In this document: positions 1 through 10,153 of the stretch, piece after piece | How positions within the stretch are numbered: position 1 is the first letter of the stretch | Layout: every line of letters starts with the position of its first letter | Source: Lachancea dasiensis | Taxonomy: Eukaryota > Ascomycota > Saccharomycetes > Saccharomycetales > Saccharomycetaceae | NCBI GenBank assembly: GCA_900074725.1 | Contig: LT598458.1 | Span: 992,001-1,056,000, forward strand | Direction of reading: 5' to 3' | Length of the DNA: 64,000 nt | Translations under genes and position numbers: made by a program | The notes under the pieces: model-generated | The model's database searches: none | Told to the model about the DNA's origin: nothing | Seen by the model: only the letters and a program-made list of their open reading frames with translations

Positions 1-1
1 C

Positions 2-2074
2 ATTTGTTACGATGACTTGAAAACTGAGCTCGAAGAAAACCTGGAAGCTAACCAAGGCAATTGGAGCGAAAGCCTAGAGACACAGTTTTTAGAATCTTTG
101 GAGGTCGAGTTAGACAAGGTGTACACCTTTTGTAAGGTCAAGCATAACGAGGTAGTCAGAAGAGTCAAGGAAGCCCAAGAACAAGTGCAAACCACAGTTC
201 GCGCTCTGGATTCAAACACCCCCCCTTCGGAGCTGGATTTCGAAATTTTGGAAGAAGAACTTTCCGATATTATTGCAGACGTTCACGATCTTGCCAAGTT
301 CTCCAGGTTAAACTACACTGGTTTTCAGAAAATTATCAAAAAACATGACAAGAAAACAAAGTTTATACTCAGACCAGTCTTCCAGGTACGTTTGAATTCA
401 AAACCTTTTTTCAAAGAGAACTACGATGACCTCGTGGTAAAGATTTCTCAATCTTATGATCTAGTTAGAACCCGTGGTAATCCCATTCGTGGTGATTCTT
501 CCTCGGGAGGCAAACAGCAAAATTTTGTTAGACAAACTACCAAGTACTGGGTCCATCCCGATAACATCACTGAATTGAAGCTCATTATCTTGAAGCATTT
601 GCCTGTCTTAGTGTTCAACTCTAACAAAGAGTTTGAGCAGGAGGACTCTGCAATTACCTCGATTTACTATGATAACGAAGACTTGGACTTGTACTATGGT
701 CGTTTGAGAAAGGACGAGGGTGCAGAAGCTCATCGTTTGAGATGGTATGGTGGTATGAACTCGGATACCATTTTCGTTGAGAGAAAGACCCACAGAGAAG
801 ACTGGACTGGTGAAAAGTCTGTTAAAGCAAGATTTGCCTTGAAGGAACGCTTAGTCAACGATTTTTTGCACGGCAGATACACAGTAGAACAAGCTTTCCA
901 AAAGATGCGCAAAGATGGTAAGAAGAGCTTGAAGGAGATCGAAAATTTGGAAGCTTTAGCCACCGAAGTTCAGTACACCATGCTCAAGAAGAAATTAAGG
1001 CCTGTTGTTCGCTCGTTTTATAATAGAACTGCCTTTCAACTACCAGGTGACGCTAGAGTGCGTATCTCGTTAGATACCGAATTAACGATGGTCAGGGAAG
1101 ATAATTTTGACGGCAATGATAGAACCAACAAAAACTGGAGAAGAATGGATATTGGCGTCGATTGGCCGTTCAAGCAACTTCCCGAGAAAGATGTTTGTCG
1201 CTTTCCATATGCCGTTTTGGAAGTCAAACTCCAAACTCAATTGGGCCAGGAACCTCCGGAATGGGTTCGAGAACTGGTAGGTTCTCACCTGGTGGAGCCT
1301 GTTCCAAAGTTTTCCAAGTTCATCCATGGTGTAGCCACATTATTACCCGACAAGACTGAGTCGATTCCCTTTTGGCTTCCACAGATGGGCGTGGATATCA
1401 GAAAGCCTGCCATCCCTACTCATATCAACATCAGCAGGCCAGGAAGAAGTGACAACGAAAGCGAGGATGATTTGTACACCAATCAATCCCATCCCGCGGG
1501 CAATTTAATGGACCCGGAGGAGCGCGTTGGATACGGTGCTATAGAAGGCCAGGCACATCAATCAAGCGGGGAAGGCGAGTATAATCAGACCAGCGGCCAA
1601 AGAAACAGAACCTCTTCAAACCCAGTTGTTCAGCTCTACCATAAGCTGTACGCGTCGCTCGATCACTATCTGCATGGAGACCAGATCACCAAGGTTCCTG
1701 AAGGTACTGTTTTCGATACCGAAGTCCGTGCACCTCCAGGAAAGGTTCTATGTGTTCCGGTACGCGTTGAGCCTAAAGTTTACTTTGCTACCGAAAGAAC
1801 GTTTTTATCGTGGATGTCTATCGGTCTGACCTTGAACGCCGTAGCCATATCTATGCTGAACTACGGCACTGATGCTACAATGGTAGCTTCGGTTGGTTTC
1901 TTTTGCACAGCGCTACTGACCATCATTTACAATGCGTACGTGTATTGCAACAGAGTCGTTAATATCCGCTTGAAGCGTGCGGTCGACTACCAAGATAAGC
2001 TGGGCCCTCCCCTAGTTTGCGCGTTCTTGCTATTGTCTACGCTTTTCAGTTTCTACTGCAAATGGGCGTCCTGA
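2..2074 (+). CDS. VTC4: Vacuolar transporter chaperone 4, polyphosphate polymerase (5' end outside window)
   Basis: Catalytic subunit of the VTC complex, which makes inorganic polyphosphate from ATP at the vacuolar membrane and passes it into the lumen. The open frame enters from the left edge; the first full codon matches residue 20 of S. cerevisiae Vtc4, so about 19 N-terminal residues are missing. An SPX domain comes first, then the VTC tunnel domain, an acidic linker and a C-terminal DUF202 membrane domain with three helices. Tunnel residues fall at the S. cerevisiae numbers: Arg264 and Arg266 in HRLRWYGG and Lys281 in VERKTHRED. The conserved [13 protein letters not shown] segment precedes the membrane domain. 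Its partner VTC1 lies 14 kb downstream. Identification is close to certain; VTC2 and VTC3 fit the sequence less well. Confidence 0.97.
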   Translation: MCYDDLKTELEENLEANQGNWSESLETQFLESLEVELDKVYTFCKVKHNEVVRRVKEAQEQVQTTVRALDSNTPPSELDFEILEEELSDIIADVHDLAKFSRLNYTGFQKIIKKHDKKTKFILRPVFQVRLNSKPFFKENYDDLVVKISQSYDLVRTRGNPIRGDSSSGGKQQNFVRQTTKYWVHPDNITELKLIILKHLPVLVFNSNKEFEQEDSAITSIYYDNEDLDLYYGRLRKDEGAEAHRLRWYGGMNSDTIFVERKTHREDWTGEKSVKARFALKERLVNDFLHGRYTVEQAFQKMRKDGKKSLKEIENLEALATEVQYTMLKKKLRPVVRSFYNRTAFQLPGDARVRISLDTELTMVREDNFDGNDRTNKNWRRMDIGVDWPFKQLPEKDVCRFPYAVLEVKLQTQLGQEPPEWVRELVGSHLVEPVPKFSKFIHGVATLLPDKTESIPFWLPQMGVDIRKPAIPTHINISRPGRSDNESEDDLYTNQSHPAGNLMDPEERVGYGAIEGQAHQSSGEGEYNQTSGQRNRTSSNPVVQLYHKLYASLDHYLHGDQITKVPEGTVFDTEVRAPPGKVLCVPVRVEPKVYFATERTFLSWMSIGLTLNAVAISMLNYGTDATMVASVGFFCTALLTIIYNAYVYCNRVVNIRLKRAVDYQDKLGPPLVCAFLLLSTLFSFYCKWAS

Positions 2075-2722
2075 TATGCGTAACAAGTTATTCTTCACCG
2101 CCGCGCAAGTGTCATCTCACTACGTTGAATTTTCATAATGTACTTAATAGTCTCTAAAAATAATAATTTCATCCTGTCTAGCCACGTTGCTGTATGGTAT
2201 AGGCTGCCAGGTGCCGGTGAAGTATAAACAAGGACAGAGGTGTTTCTATTTGTTCCTATTTTTGTCTACTTTTCTCTGTGCACTGGATCTCGATATTGGC
2301 TCAAATCACAGCACTACTTTTTTTTCCTCCAAATGGTAGGCCCTGTGGAACCACACTGTCGAGCTAGCAATCGAATGGTCTTAATCGGCAGCGTCAACAT
2401 AGCTTGCCTTCACGTCAACCGTGCCTGAAAGGCCATTGCTTGGATTTTTACCAAAAAAACAACGAAAAAGAGCTTGCCTCGGCTCGTGGCTAGAGCACAC
2501 ACTTTCTGCGCCTCAGAAGGCTTGCTTTTGGAATTTTTGGCACCAGAGACGCCAGGCTCTTAATGACACTAGGTCCATCATGGCCACTCTCGTCTTTCCT
2601 TGACCAAACGTCAGCGTCGTAACTTGTTACACAGCTCATTTATACTCAATTTCATAGCTTTAGGAAAGGGATAGTGCATGTCTGATTGTAACTAGGCGAG
2701 TGAGAGTTCAACCGAGAACGGC
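2075..2722. other. Intergenic VTC4-ARC15
   Basis: This 648-bp stretch has only short frames of about 60 codons with no recognisable protein features. It holds the VTC4 3' region and the ARC15 promoter. I see no tRNA, repeat or clear binding-site cluster. Confidence 0.6.
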
Positions 2723-3184
2723 ATGGAGGACTGGAGAAGAATAGATATTGATGCATTTGATCCGGACAGCGGGAGGCTCACTAAGGAAGATTTGAAGCCT
2801 CCTTATCCAGTCGCTGTGGGTCAAGCGGAGATTGATTCCAAGATCTCGCAACTGCGTTCAGCAGCCACCAGCGGCGATTTTTCCACAGCGTTAACATTGG
2901 TGACTAGTGATCCTCCGTACAGTGCCGATCAGGCAATCAAAGAGAGGTATTTTGCAGCAGTTTTGAGTGTGCTGACTCAAGTGCGTCAGGCGGAAATCTC
3001 AACTTTGGTCAAACAGCTTTCTTCTTCGCAGACTGATGTGCTGATAAAGTATCTCTACAAGGGGATGAGCTGCCCGGAGGGCCAGAAACAAGGTGGAACA
3101 TTGCTCTCCTGGTTTGAAAAGGTAACCCAACACCTAGGAGTTGCACCTGTAGTGCGTTACTTGTCCGATAGAAACACAGTTTAA
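2723..3184 (+). CDS. ARC15: Arp2/3 complex subunit ARPC5 (p16)
   Basis: Small subunit of the Arp2/3 complex, which nucleates branched actin at cortical patches during endocytosis. The protein has 153 residues against 154 in S. cerevisiae. It starts with the family's WRRIDIDAFDPDSGRLT segment and ends VVRYLSDRNTV; the region KYLYKGMSCPEGQKQGG is typical of ARPC5. The start is the first ATG and gives full family length. It opens the block matching S. cerevisiae YIL062C onward and is followed in the same direction by YRB2, as in that species. Confidence 0.97.
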   Translation: MEDWRRIDIDAFDPDSGRLTKEDLKPPYPVAVGQAEIDSKISQLRSAATSGDFSTALTLVTSDPPYSADQAIKERYFAAVLSVLTQVRQAEISTLVKQLSSSQTDVLIKYLYKGMSCPEGQKQGGTLLSWFEKVTQHLGVAPVVRYLSDRNTV

Positions 3185-3413
3185 AAAAGCTATAGAGAAT
3201 ACTCCTTTCTCCTCAAAGAATGAGTGAAGGCTAACCATGGGTCCCAGCGGGAGCTTGCGCACCGTCCTCAAGGTCGATAACCCATTTATTCACATACCGT
3301 TTCGTCAACAGCGATCACAATCTACTATATAGGAAATTTAGTGTAATGTTAGCCATCGTGATGTTCCAATGTATAGTATACCTTTAAAACGGCAAGTTGG
3401 ACGGATAGTAGCG

Positions 3414-4550
3414 ATGAGCAGCGGGGTAGACACTTCGCAACCCGAAAGCGGACGTCCCGATATCGAGACGAAAAGTACTGAGACGGAAGAAGTTTCAGCA
3501 AAGCGCACACGGAGCTTGGAGGACAGCGATGGCGTCAAAGACGTTGAAGCTACAGAGCACAAGCCTAGCTCCAAAAAGCCCAGAGCAGCTTTGAAAACTG
3601 CTAGTAGCGATGGTGATAATAGGGAAGCGAACGAATCTCAAGAAAGTGAACAGGGAGGTGCGAGCAAGCCGGACTCAACACACAAAAGTGTGACGAAGGA
3701 TGTAGCGCCTACCAAGGCGGATGACCAAGGCGAGCTTGCAAGAGAACCTGAAAAGGATATCGTCAAGGAGCTAGATAAAAATAACGAAAATCCGGGAGAC
3801 AGTGTTAAGGAGGTGCCCGCGAAACCGAAATTCGCTTTTGGTTCCTCATCTAATTTCAGCGCTGGGTTTGGTGTCGCGACGAAGAGACCTGAATCGGCGC
3901 TAAGCTCCGAGGGTCAGAGCGAGAATGGGACACCACTACCAGAAGCTAAACCGGCCAACAAGCCTGCTGCTTTTGGTTCCGGGTTCGCATTTGGCGCCGG
4001 TTTCTGCGCTTTGAACAAGAATAAAACCACTTCGAACACCAAAGTGTTCGAAAACGAGTCTGAAAAGGCCGAAAAAGTGGAGAGGGCCAAGAGTTCAAGC
4101 TCGACCGCAAGTAGTGCCAGCCTTGATGAAAAAAAAGGTAACATAGAGGGCGAGGGCATAGTAAAGCTCACCAAACAAGAGGTGAAGTCGGGAGAAGAAT
4201 CTGAACAGTCTAACTATCAGGTCAATGCTAAGCTGTACCAACTGAGTGACCTGAAAGAAGGTTGGAAGGAAAGGGGTGTAGGCGCTCTCCACGTTAATGT
4301 CGACCGTAAGAGTGGCAAGGGCCGTGTCGTCATGCGATCTCGTGGTATTTTGAAAGTTATTCTCAATCTTTCGCTAATAAAAGGTGTTGCGGTTCATAGG
4401 GGATTTCCGGCATCTTTAAACGGCGAGAAATTCATACGTATTGTAGCGGTCGATCACGAAAAAACGCCAGTCCAATACGCGCTGAAGACTGCCAAAGCGG
4501 AAACCGCCACCGAACTTTATGACCATATTGTCAAGCTAATTCCCTCTTAG
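3414..4550 (+). CDS. YRB2: Nuclear Ran-binding protein (RanBP3-like)
   Basis: Yrb2 binds Ran-GTP with the exportin Crm1 and helps nuclear export. The N-terminal half is charged and low in complexity. Two short FG-type patches follow (FAFGSSSNFSAGFGVA and FGSGFAFGAGF). The C-terminal third is a RanBP1-type domain beginning near KQEVKSGEESEQ and including WKERGVGALHVNV and RSRGILKVILNLS. I chose the ATG at 3414 (378 residues) because the reading MSSGVDTSQ resembles family N termini; an in-frame ATG at 3369 would add 15 residues. Order after ARC15 matches YIL063C. Confidence 0.95.
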   Translation: MSSGVDTSQPESGRPDIETKSTETEEVSAKRTRSLEDSDGVKDVEATEHKPSSKKPRAALKTASSDGDNREANESQESEQGGASKPDSTHKSVTKDVAPTKADDQGELAREPEKDIVKELDKNNENPGDSVKEVPAKPKFAFGSSSNFSAGFGVATKRPESALSSEGQSENGTPLPEAKPANKPAAFGSGFAFGAGFCALNKNKTTSNTKVFENESEKAEKVERAKSSSSTASSASLDEKKGNIEGEGIVKLTKQEVKSGEESEQSNYQVNAKLYQLSDLKEGWKERGVGALHVNVDRKSGKGRVVMRSRGILKVILNLSLIKGVAVHRGFPASLNGEKFIRIVAVDHEKTPVQYALKTAKAETATELYDHIVKLIPS

Positions 4551-4650
4551 TCTAGCGGTACTTAGCGTTTACAATACTCTCGTGCATTTTGTAATATTAG
4601 GAAAGACAGTTGATTTTTTGTCATGGCTCAGTCGCAGGTTATTAGGCCCA

Positions 4651-5340
4651 TCATTTTTTTACAAACGCTATACTACAGATCGCCGACCCCACTTGGCCCC
4701 CAAATTTGAAAGCAGGGTATTGTATGGTCTCCCACGCTTGTAAAACCGGACTTTCTATCATTTTCTTTAGCTCCGTTTCCGTGAAATTACAAGAGGTGAT
4801 GAGAAAAACACTATTCTTCTTCATCAATTTTTCGACCACCTTTGGGTACGCAGAAGTTATGGGTTTCCCATTTGGTGATGTGAGTCCACTCAAGGCTATG
4901 GCATCTAAGGTGCCTTTGTCGAGGACAACGTCGAATTGAGATATATCCCAGCTTGGATCAAAGATGTCCGCAGCAGAAAACTCAAGAGAACTATCTTCCT
5001 CAAACCTGGAATTCATGATCTCACGGGCAAACTCAATGGACTTTTCGGAATAATCAACGCCCACCATCTTCCCGCGAAATCCTTCCTCGTGCAGTTGAAA
5101 CAGTAAATGCCCGTTTCCTGTTCCTAGATCTATCATCGAAGCATCCTGGGCGATAGAATACTCGCCCAAATGGTCTTGGAGAAACTCGATCATCCGGTCT
5201 TCAGCGTTGCTATCGTCGAACCAGCATTCACCGGTATCCTCTGGGTTTTCCTCGAAGTTTGATTTCTCCACAGTATAAAAATCATCCCAGTATTTTTTTG
5301 TCCCGAGCTTCGACGTATTTAACTTCGACGTATCCTCCAT
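4651..5340 (-). CDS. EFM4: eEF1A lysine methyltransferase (EFM4/SEE1)
   Basis: S-adenosylmethionine-dependent methyltransferase of the seven-beta-strand class; the S. cerevisiae protein methylates a lysine of elongation factor eEF1A. Visible landmarks are KLNTSKLGTKKYWDDFY at the N terminus, the SAM-binding motif I DLGTGNGHLLFQL, and DVVLDKGTLDAIALSG with a catalytic-face aspartate. It ends FGGQVGSAICSIAFVKK. The length of 229 residues is normal. It is transcribed away from FIS1 with about 156 bp between starts, so the two share an upstream region, as for YIL064W and YIL065C. Confidence 0.95.
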   Translation of the reverse strand: MEDTSKLNTSKLGTKKYWDDFYTVEKSNFEENPEDTGECWFDDSNAEDRMIEFLQDHLGEYSIAQDASMIDLGTGNGHLLFQLHEEGFRGKMVGVDYSEKSIEFAREIMNSRFEEDSSLEFSAADIFDPSWDISQFDVVLDKGTLDAIALSGLTSPNGKPITSAYPKVVEKLMKKNSVFLITSCNFTETELKKMIESPVLQAWETIQYPAFKFGGQVGSAICSIAFVKK

Positions 5341-5496
5341 AGCCTACAACAACTCTGTAAGTTGATTATTTTCTGTATATCCAATACGGGACTGTCTTTA
5401 AGTTTAATTGAATTTTCTATCATGTCTTCTTCTATTCCCTTCACACTGTAAAATACACATAAAGACAAGGAAAGCAGCGCTAATTCTAATCCTAAC

Positions 5497-5961
5497 ATGG
5501 CCAAAATAAGCTTCTTGCCTACTCTCGAAGATGCTTACGGTGCATTATCAGCAGAACAACTCGAGATTTTGCGACAACAAGTGCTTTCCGAAGGTGGGGA
5601 GGTTGCATCGATACAGTCAAGGTTTAACTACGCCTGGGGGTTGATCAAGTCACAAGAACAAGACGATCAAAGGCTGGGAGTCAAGCTACTCACCGACATA
5701 TACAAGGAGTCTTCGATGCGTAGACGAGAGTGCCTGTATTATCTGACTATTGGATGCTACAAACTGGGGGAGTTTTCCACGGCGAGACGATATTCCGATG
5801 CTCTACTTTCCCACGAACCAGATAACAAACAGGCTCTTGCCTTGCAAACCATGGTGGAGAATAAGATTCAGCGAGAGAGCTTGAAGGGTATCGCCATTGC
5901 TAGTGGGTGCGTTGCCGTAGCTGCTACTCTCGCCAGCTTCATGTTCAGAAAGAAACGTTAA
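5497..5961 (+). CDS. FIS1: Mitochondrial and peroxisomal fission adaptor Fis1
   Basis: Tail-anchored outer mitochondrial membrane protein that recruits the Dnm1 dynamin through adaptors. It has 154 residues against 155 in S. cerevisiae. The body is the usual two-TPR bundle (RFNYAWGLIKSQEQDD, ECLYYLTIGCYKLGEF). The C terminus is a hydrophobic anchor of about 20 residues followed by the basic tail FRKKR, as expected for tail-anchored targeting. The start is the only plausible ATG. It precedes the RNR gene, matching YIL065C-YIL066C. Confidence 0.97.
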   Translation: MAKISFLPTLEDAYGALSAEQLEILRQQVLSEGGEVASIQSRFNYAWGLIKSQEQDDQRLGVKLLTDIYKESSMRRRECLYYLTIGCYKLGEFSTARRYSDALLSHEPDNKQALALQTMVENKIQRESLKGIAIASGCVAVAATLASFMFRKKR

Positions 5962-6386
5962 GAAGAAAATCCCGGAGGATCGTGAGGTTACCGTTGACAG
6001 AAAAAAGGGTTGTTTGGCCGTGATGCCCGTGATCGCGAGCTTGAAAACTCATCAGACAATTTTTATTGCGATGGCCCAACTTGCATTTCGGAACATACTG
6101 GGAAACGGTCACACGCCAGCATTCCCAGCCGCTGGATTCGTTTCGATAATGCGCCCACACAGTGACTAATACGTATTCACATACATGGCACTTAAGTAGA
6201 GCACCACATATATTCAAACTATTGGCATATTTGGAGTACCACGCATCTATCCTACCTTGGCACAGTATCATATCACCAATAGTCCATGTGCCTTTTGTGA
6301 ACTCTGCGCTTCGCTATTTGTATCTTGTTGCGAGACGTGCTACACATTGAGCTTCAGTGCAGTCTGTAACCAGAAGTACTATACCA

Positions 6387-6482
6387 GAGTTCTAAAACAG
6401 AGTTCTCAAACAGAGTTCTCAAACAGAGTTCTAAAACAGAGTTCTAAAACAGAGTTCTAAAATAGAGTTCTAAAACAGAGTT
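6387..6482. repeat. 13-bp minisatellite, seven copies plus a partial
   Basis: Tandem array of the 13-bp unit GAGTTCTAAAACA. Seven full copies are followed by GAGTT. Copies 2 and 3 carry CTCAAACA and copy 6 carries AAAATA; the rest are identical. The period is not a multiple of three and no gene spans it, so it is a noncoding minisatellite. It sits about 770 bp upstream of the RNR start. Confidence 0.95.
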
Positions 6483-6599
6483 AACTAACCAAGTACAGGC
6501 CACAGGACATCAACAGACAGATAAAGACGCAGACGAGCCTTGTCCGCATCGTGCCGACTACATCACTTTGTACTAATCTGTTGTCCTTTACTATTGGGA

Positions 6600-6656
6600 T
6601 CGAACGGGCAACACGCCGCCCTGAACCGTAAACCAGCCTACTTGCTCACGTAGCAA
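6600..6656. promoter_or_regulatory. Candidate Rfx1/Crt1 (X-box-like) sites upstream of RNR
   Basis: The 13 bases at 6600-6612 match 11 of 13 positions of the X-box consensus TNRCCNNGGYAAC, including the GGCAAC half. At 6642-6656 a perfect inverted repeat TTGCT-CACGT-AGCAA has the same half-site logic. Rfx1/Crt1 represses RNR genes until DNA damage in S. cerevisiae. Placement before an RNR gene makes this plausible, but both matches are imperfect. Confidence 0.35.
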
Positions 6657-7028
6657 TCAACTTGTCCACACTCACAGCGGTCTATCCGGTGCGTGAGGTC
6701 CCACCAACCACTCTATCCCACTCCGTATAGAACGATCCCACAATCCATAGTATCTCCATCCTGAGTGGGCAGCTACCCTTGAACTCTCTTGTTGACCATC
6801 GGCTGAGCCTTTTGACATCGTTTATCTGTCTCTTGTTCGCCAAAAGACTGTATATTGGTGATCTCGACGCTCATTGACACTCATCTGACACTCACTTGCT
6901 GCCCATCGGGGCACCCTCCATCCAACTCACTGTCAAACACCCGCACGACGCGAGCGCACCTTTTGTTTATAGGCAGATTCTCTGCTTCGTATCTGGTCTT
7001 CGCGTTATTCAAAATATTGTAAATATTT

Positions 7029-7067
7029 ACGCGTTTCGCGTCTTTTATATTTTGATGACAAACGCGT
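7029..7067. promoter_or_regulatory. Two MCB boxes (ACGCGT) upstream of RNR
   Basis: Perfect ACGCGT hexamers lie at 7029-7034 and 7062-7067, with a near match TTCGCGTC between them. They are 185-220 bp before the RNR start codon. MBF (Mbp1-Swi6) uses this element to drive RNR1 at G1/S in S. cerevisiae, so cell-cycle control of this gene is likely. Confidence 0.8.
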
Positions 7068-7251
7068 AAATCCTGGGAATTTTTTGAAGTATAAGTAGGA
7101 GCAAGAAAATTGCGAATTTTACGTGTCGCTCTTCTCTCTCTCGTCTATCTTGTACTAGGTTAACACAGGATCAAACCAAAGTCTCAACCAAACAGATCTT
7201 GTCTGGCTGTTGTTGGGAAACATTTGTCGGTAAGGAGTTACACATACGGTA

Positions 7252-9885
7252 ATGTTCGTATACAAAAGAGACGGTCGTCAAGAACCAGTCAAATTTGACA
7301 AGATCACCGCACGTATCTCGCGGTTATGCTACGGTTTAGACCCAAAGCACATCGATGCTGTCAAAATCACACAGCGGATTATATCGGGTGTCTACGAAGG
7401 TGTGACCACGGTGGAGCTGGATAATTTGGCGGCAGAAACATGCGCATACATGACCACCATCCACCCGGATTACGCGACTTTGGCGGCCAGAATTGCTATT
7501 TCCAACCTGCACAAACAGACGGTCAAGCAGTTCTCGCAAGTGGTGAGCAATCTGTACCATTACGTGAACCCCAAGAACGGCGTCCATTCGCCCATGATCT
7601 CACAGGAAGTGTACGACATTATACAGGAAAACAAGGACGAGCTTAACTCTTCTATCGTCTACGACCGTGATTTCCAGTACAACTACTTCGGTTTCAAGAC
7701 TTTAGAGCGCTCGTATCTGCTAAGAATCAATGGCCAAGTGGCAGAAAGACCACAGCACTTGATCATGCGTGTGGCTGTCGGTATTCATGGTAACAACATT
7801 CAGAAAGTATTAGAGACCTACAACTTGATGTCTTTGAGATACTTCACACATGCATCCCCAACGTTGTTCAATGCTGGTACTCCACACCCACAAATGTCTT
7901 CGTGCTTCTTGGTGGCTATGAAGGACGACTCCATCGATGGTATCTACGACACTTTGAAAGAATGTGCTATGATCTCCAAAACTGCTGGCGGTATCGGATT
8001 GCACATTCACAACATTCGTTCCACAGGATCGTACATTGCAGGTACGAATGGTACCTCCAACGGTTTAATCCCTATGATCCGTGTGTTTAACAACACAGCT
8101 CGTTATGTCGACCAAGGTGGGAACAAAAGACCAGGCGCTTTTGCTCTTTACTTGGAACCATGGCACTCGGACATTTTCGATTTCGTTGATATTCGGAAAA
8201 ATCATGGTAAAGAAGAAATTCGTGCTAGGGATTTGTTCCCCGCTCTTTGGATTCCTGACCTTTTCATGAAAAGAGTCGAACAAAACGGTGACTGGACGTT
8301 ATTCTCCCCAAGTGAGGCTCCAGGACTTTCCGATGTTTATGGCGAAGAGTTCGAGGCCCTCTACGAAAGGTACGTTCAAGAAGGTCGTGGTAGAAAGACT
8401 ATCAAGGCCCAGAAGCTTTGGTATGCAATCTTGGAGGCCCAGACTGAAACCGGGACTCCCTTTATGCTATACAAGGACGCTTGTAACAAAAAATCCAACC
8501 AAAAGAATTTGGGTACTATTAAGTCCTCTAATTTGTGTTGCGAAATTGTCGAATACTCTGCACCAGATGAAACTGCTGTTTGTAATTTGGCGTCGGTATC
8601 TTTACCCGCTTTTGTCGAGACCTCTGAAGATGGCAAGACGCAATGGTACAATTTTGAAAAGCTGCATGAGATTTCCAAGGTTGTTACTCGTAACTTGAAC
8701 CAAATCATTGACCGTAACTACTATCCAGTCGAAACGGCTAGAAACTCCAACATGAGACATAGACCTATTGCTCTCGGGGTCCAAGGATTAGCTGATGCCT
8801 TTATGATTCTACGTATTCCATTCGACTCTCAAAAGGCTAAACAATTGAACGTTCAAATTTTTGAAACCATGTATCATGCAGCTTTAGAGGCCTCTAACGA
8901 ATTAGCCAAGGAAGAGGGATCCTACCAGTCTTTCGCTGGGTCACCAGCATCTCAAGGTGTCTTACAGTTTGATATGTGGAACAAAGAACCAACCGACTTG
9001 TGGGATTGGCAAACATTAAAGGCCAACATCAAGAAGGATGGTCTAAGAAACTCTTTGCTTGTGGCACCAATGCCCACTGCCTCAACTTCTCAAATTTTGG
9101 GTAATAATGAATGCTTTGAGCCTTACACCTCGAACATGTATTCTCGTCGTGTTTTGTCAGGTGAGTTCCAGATTGTCAATCCCTACCTGTTGCGCGATCT
9201 CGTGGATCTCGGTATTTGGGACGAAGCTATGAAGTCTCATATCATCTCTGACAATGGATCGGTTCAAAACCTGCCCAACATACCACAAGAGCTAAAGGAC
9301 TTGTACAAAACAGTTTGGGAGTTGTCTCAGAAGGCTATCATCGAGATGGCTGCCGACCGTGCTTGTTTCATCGACCAATCTCAGTCGCTCAACATCCACA
9401 TCCGTGCTCCTACGATGGGTAAACTAACAAGTATGCATTTCTACGGCTGGAAGAGAGGATTGAAAACGGGTATGTACTACCTTAGAACTCAAGCCGCTTC
9501 TGCTGCTATTCAGTTCACAATTGATAAGTCTGTTGCCTCGCAGGCTGGAAATAGAGTTGCGGATCTCTCTAACTTGAATAGGCCAGAGTATGTCCCTCGC
9601 AAGATGAACTTCAGCGAGGGTGCTGCTAAGATCAAACATGTGGAGGCCATCAGGGAAACTCAATCATCTCCTACACCTTCCGCGGAGTCTTCTCTAGCCA
9701 ACAGTGTTGCTTCTCTCAAGATAGAAAACAGTACGCCGGTTACACCTGAGAATGTTTCCGAGAATAAATCTGACTCCAATACCAAACCTGATCAGTCTGA
9801 AGCAGAACAATTTGACATCTATAATTCCAAAGTTGTTGCCTGTGCTATTGACAATCCTGGGGCTTGCGAGATGTGCTCAGGCTAA
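7252..9885 (+). CDS. RNR1: Ribonucleoside-diphosphate reductase large subunit
   Basis: Class Ia R1 subunit, which reduces ribonucleoside diphosphates to deoxy forms for DNA synthesis. The protein of 877 residues starts with the ATP-cone domain ([18 protein letters not shown]). The thiyl-chemistry cysteine is Cys218 in MSSCFLVAM, as in S. cerevisiae. The active-site strand [11 protein letters not shown] and the partner cysteine in [11 protein letters not shown] are intact. A Ser/Thr-rich linker (about residues 800-855) leads to the redox tail CEMCSG. It is the single pre-duplication counterpart of RNR1 (YER070W) and RNR3 (YIL066C): FIS1 on one side and TDA2 further on match both copies. The MCB boxes favour RNR1-like expression. 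Confidence 0.97.
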   Translation: MFVYKRDGRQEPVKFDKITARISRLCYGLDPKHIDAVKITQRIISGVYEGVTTVELDNLAAETCAYMTTIHPDYATLAARIAISNLHKQTVKQFSQVVSNLYHYVNPKNGVHSPMISQEVYDIIQENKDELNSSIVYDRDFQYNYFGFKTLERSYLLRINGQVAERPQHLIMRVAVGIHGNNIQKVLETYNLMSLRYFTHASPTLFNAGTPHPQMSSCFLVAMKDDSIDGIYDTLKECAMISKTAGGIGLHIHNIRSTGSYIAGTNGTSNGLIPMIRVFNNTARYVDQGGNKRPGAFALYLEPWHSDIFDFVDIRKNHGKEEIRARDLFPALWIPDLFMKRVEQNGDWTLFSPSEAPGLSDVYGEEFEALYERYVQEGRGRKTIKAQKLWYAILEAQTETGTPFMLYKDACNKKSNQKNLGTIKSSNLCCEIVEYSAPDETAVCNLASVSLPAFVETSEDGKTQWYNFEKLHEISKVVTRNLNQIIDRNYYPVETARNSNMRHRPIALGVQGLADAFMILRIPFDSQKAKQLNVQIFETMYHAALEASNELAKEEGSYQSFAGSPASQGVLQFDMWNKEPTDLWDWQTLKANIKKDGLRNSLLVAPMPTASTSQILGNNECFEPYTSNMYSRRVLSGEFQIVNPYLLRDLVDLGIWDEAMKSHIISDNGSVQNLPNIPQELKDLYKTVWELSQKAIIEMAADRACFIDQSQSLNIHIRAPTMGKLTSMHFYGWKRGLKTGMYYLRTQAASAAIQFTIDKSVASQAGNRVADLSNLNRPEYVPRKMNFSEGAAKIKHVEAIRETQSSPTPSAESSLANSVASLKIENSTPVTPENVSENKSDSNTKPDQSEAEQFDIYNSKVVACAIDNPGACEMCSG

Positions 9886-10153
9886 TTGAAATTGCAGAGT
9901 AGATTTTATTTGTTAGATTTTTGCTTAATCAGCGCTGGGGGTATCACTGTTTTAATTTTGGGTTACTATATACACCGAGGACGTTAGGTTCTCGTTCATT
10001 CTAGATCATGTTTAGAAACTAAATGTACACTTTTTCACGGACGTCACCACAGTATAGTGAGGTGTTTTTGACTTCGTCGCATATCAATGGATTATAAAGT
10101 GCTGGCGCCTTTAAAATTACCAGACTAATTGAATATCTTCATACCGCCAAAAT

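Larger units (their letters stand above)
5962..7251. other. Long intergenic region upstream of the ribonucleotide reductase gene
   Basis: This 1290-bp stretch lies between FIS1 and the RNR start codon and has no credible gene. It contains a 13-bp tandem repeat (6387-6482), candidate Rfx1/Crt1-like sites near 6600-6656, two MCB boxes near 7029-7067, and a pyrimidine-rich tract (7127-7150) likely close to the transcription start. Frames of 60-108 codons here show no conserved features. Confidence 0.6.

Noticed and set aside
6387-6482. Tandem repeat read as clustered heat shock elements because of repeated TTC
   Set aside because: TTC units are 13 bp apart without alternating GAA, unlike the 5-bp inverted pattern of heat shock elements.
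6598-6612. Reverse-strand GTTCGATCC resembling a tRNA B box
   Set aside because: No acceptor or anticodon stem can be formed around it; it overlaps an X-box-like site and is not a tRNA.
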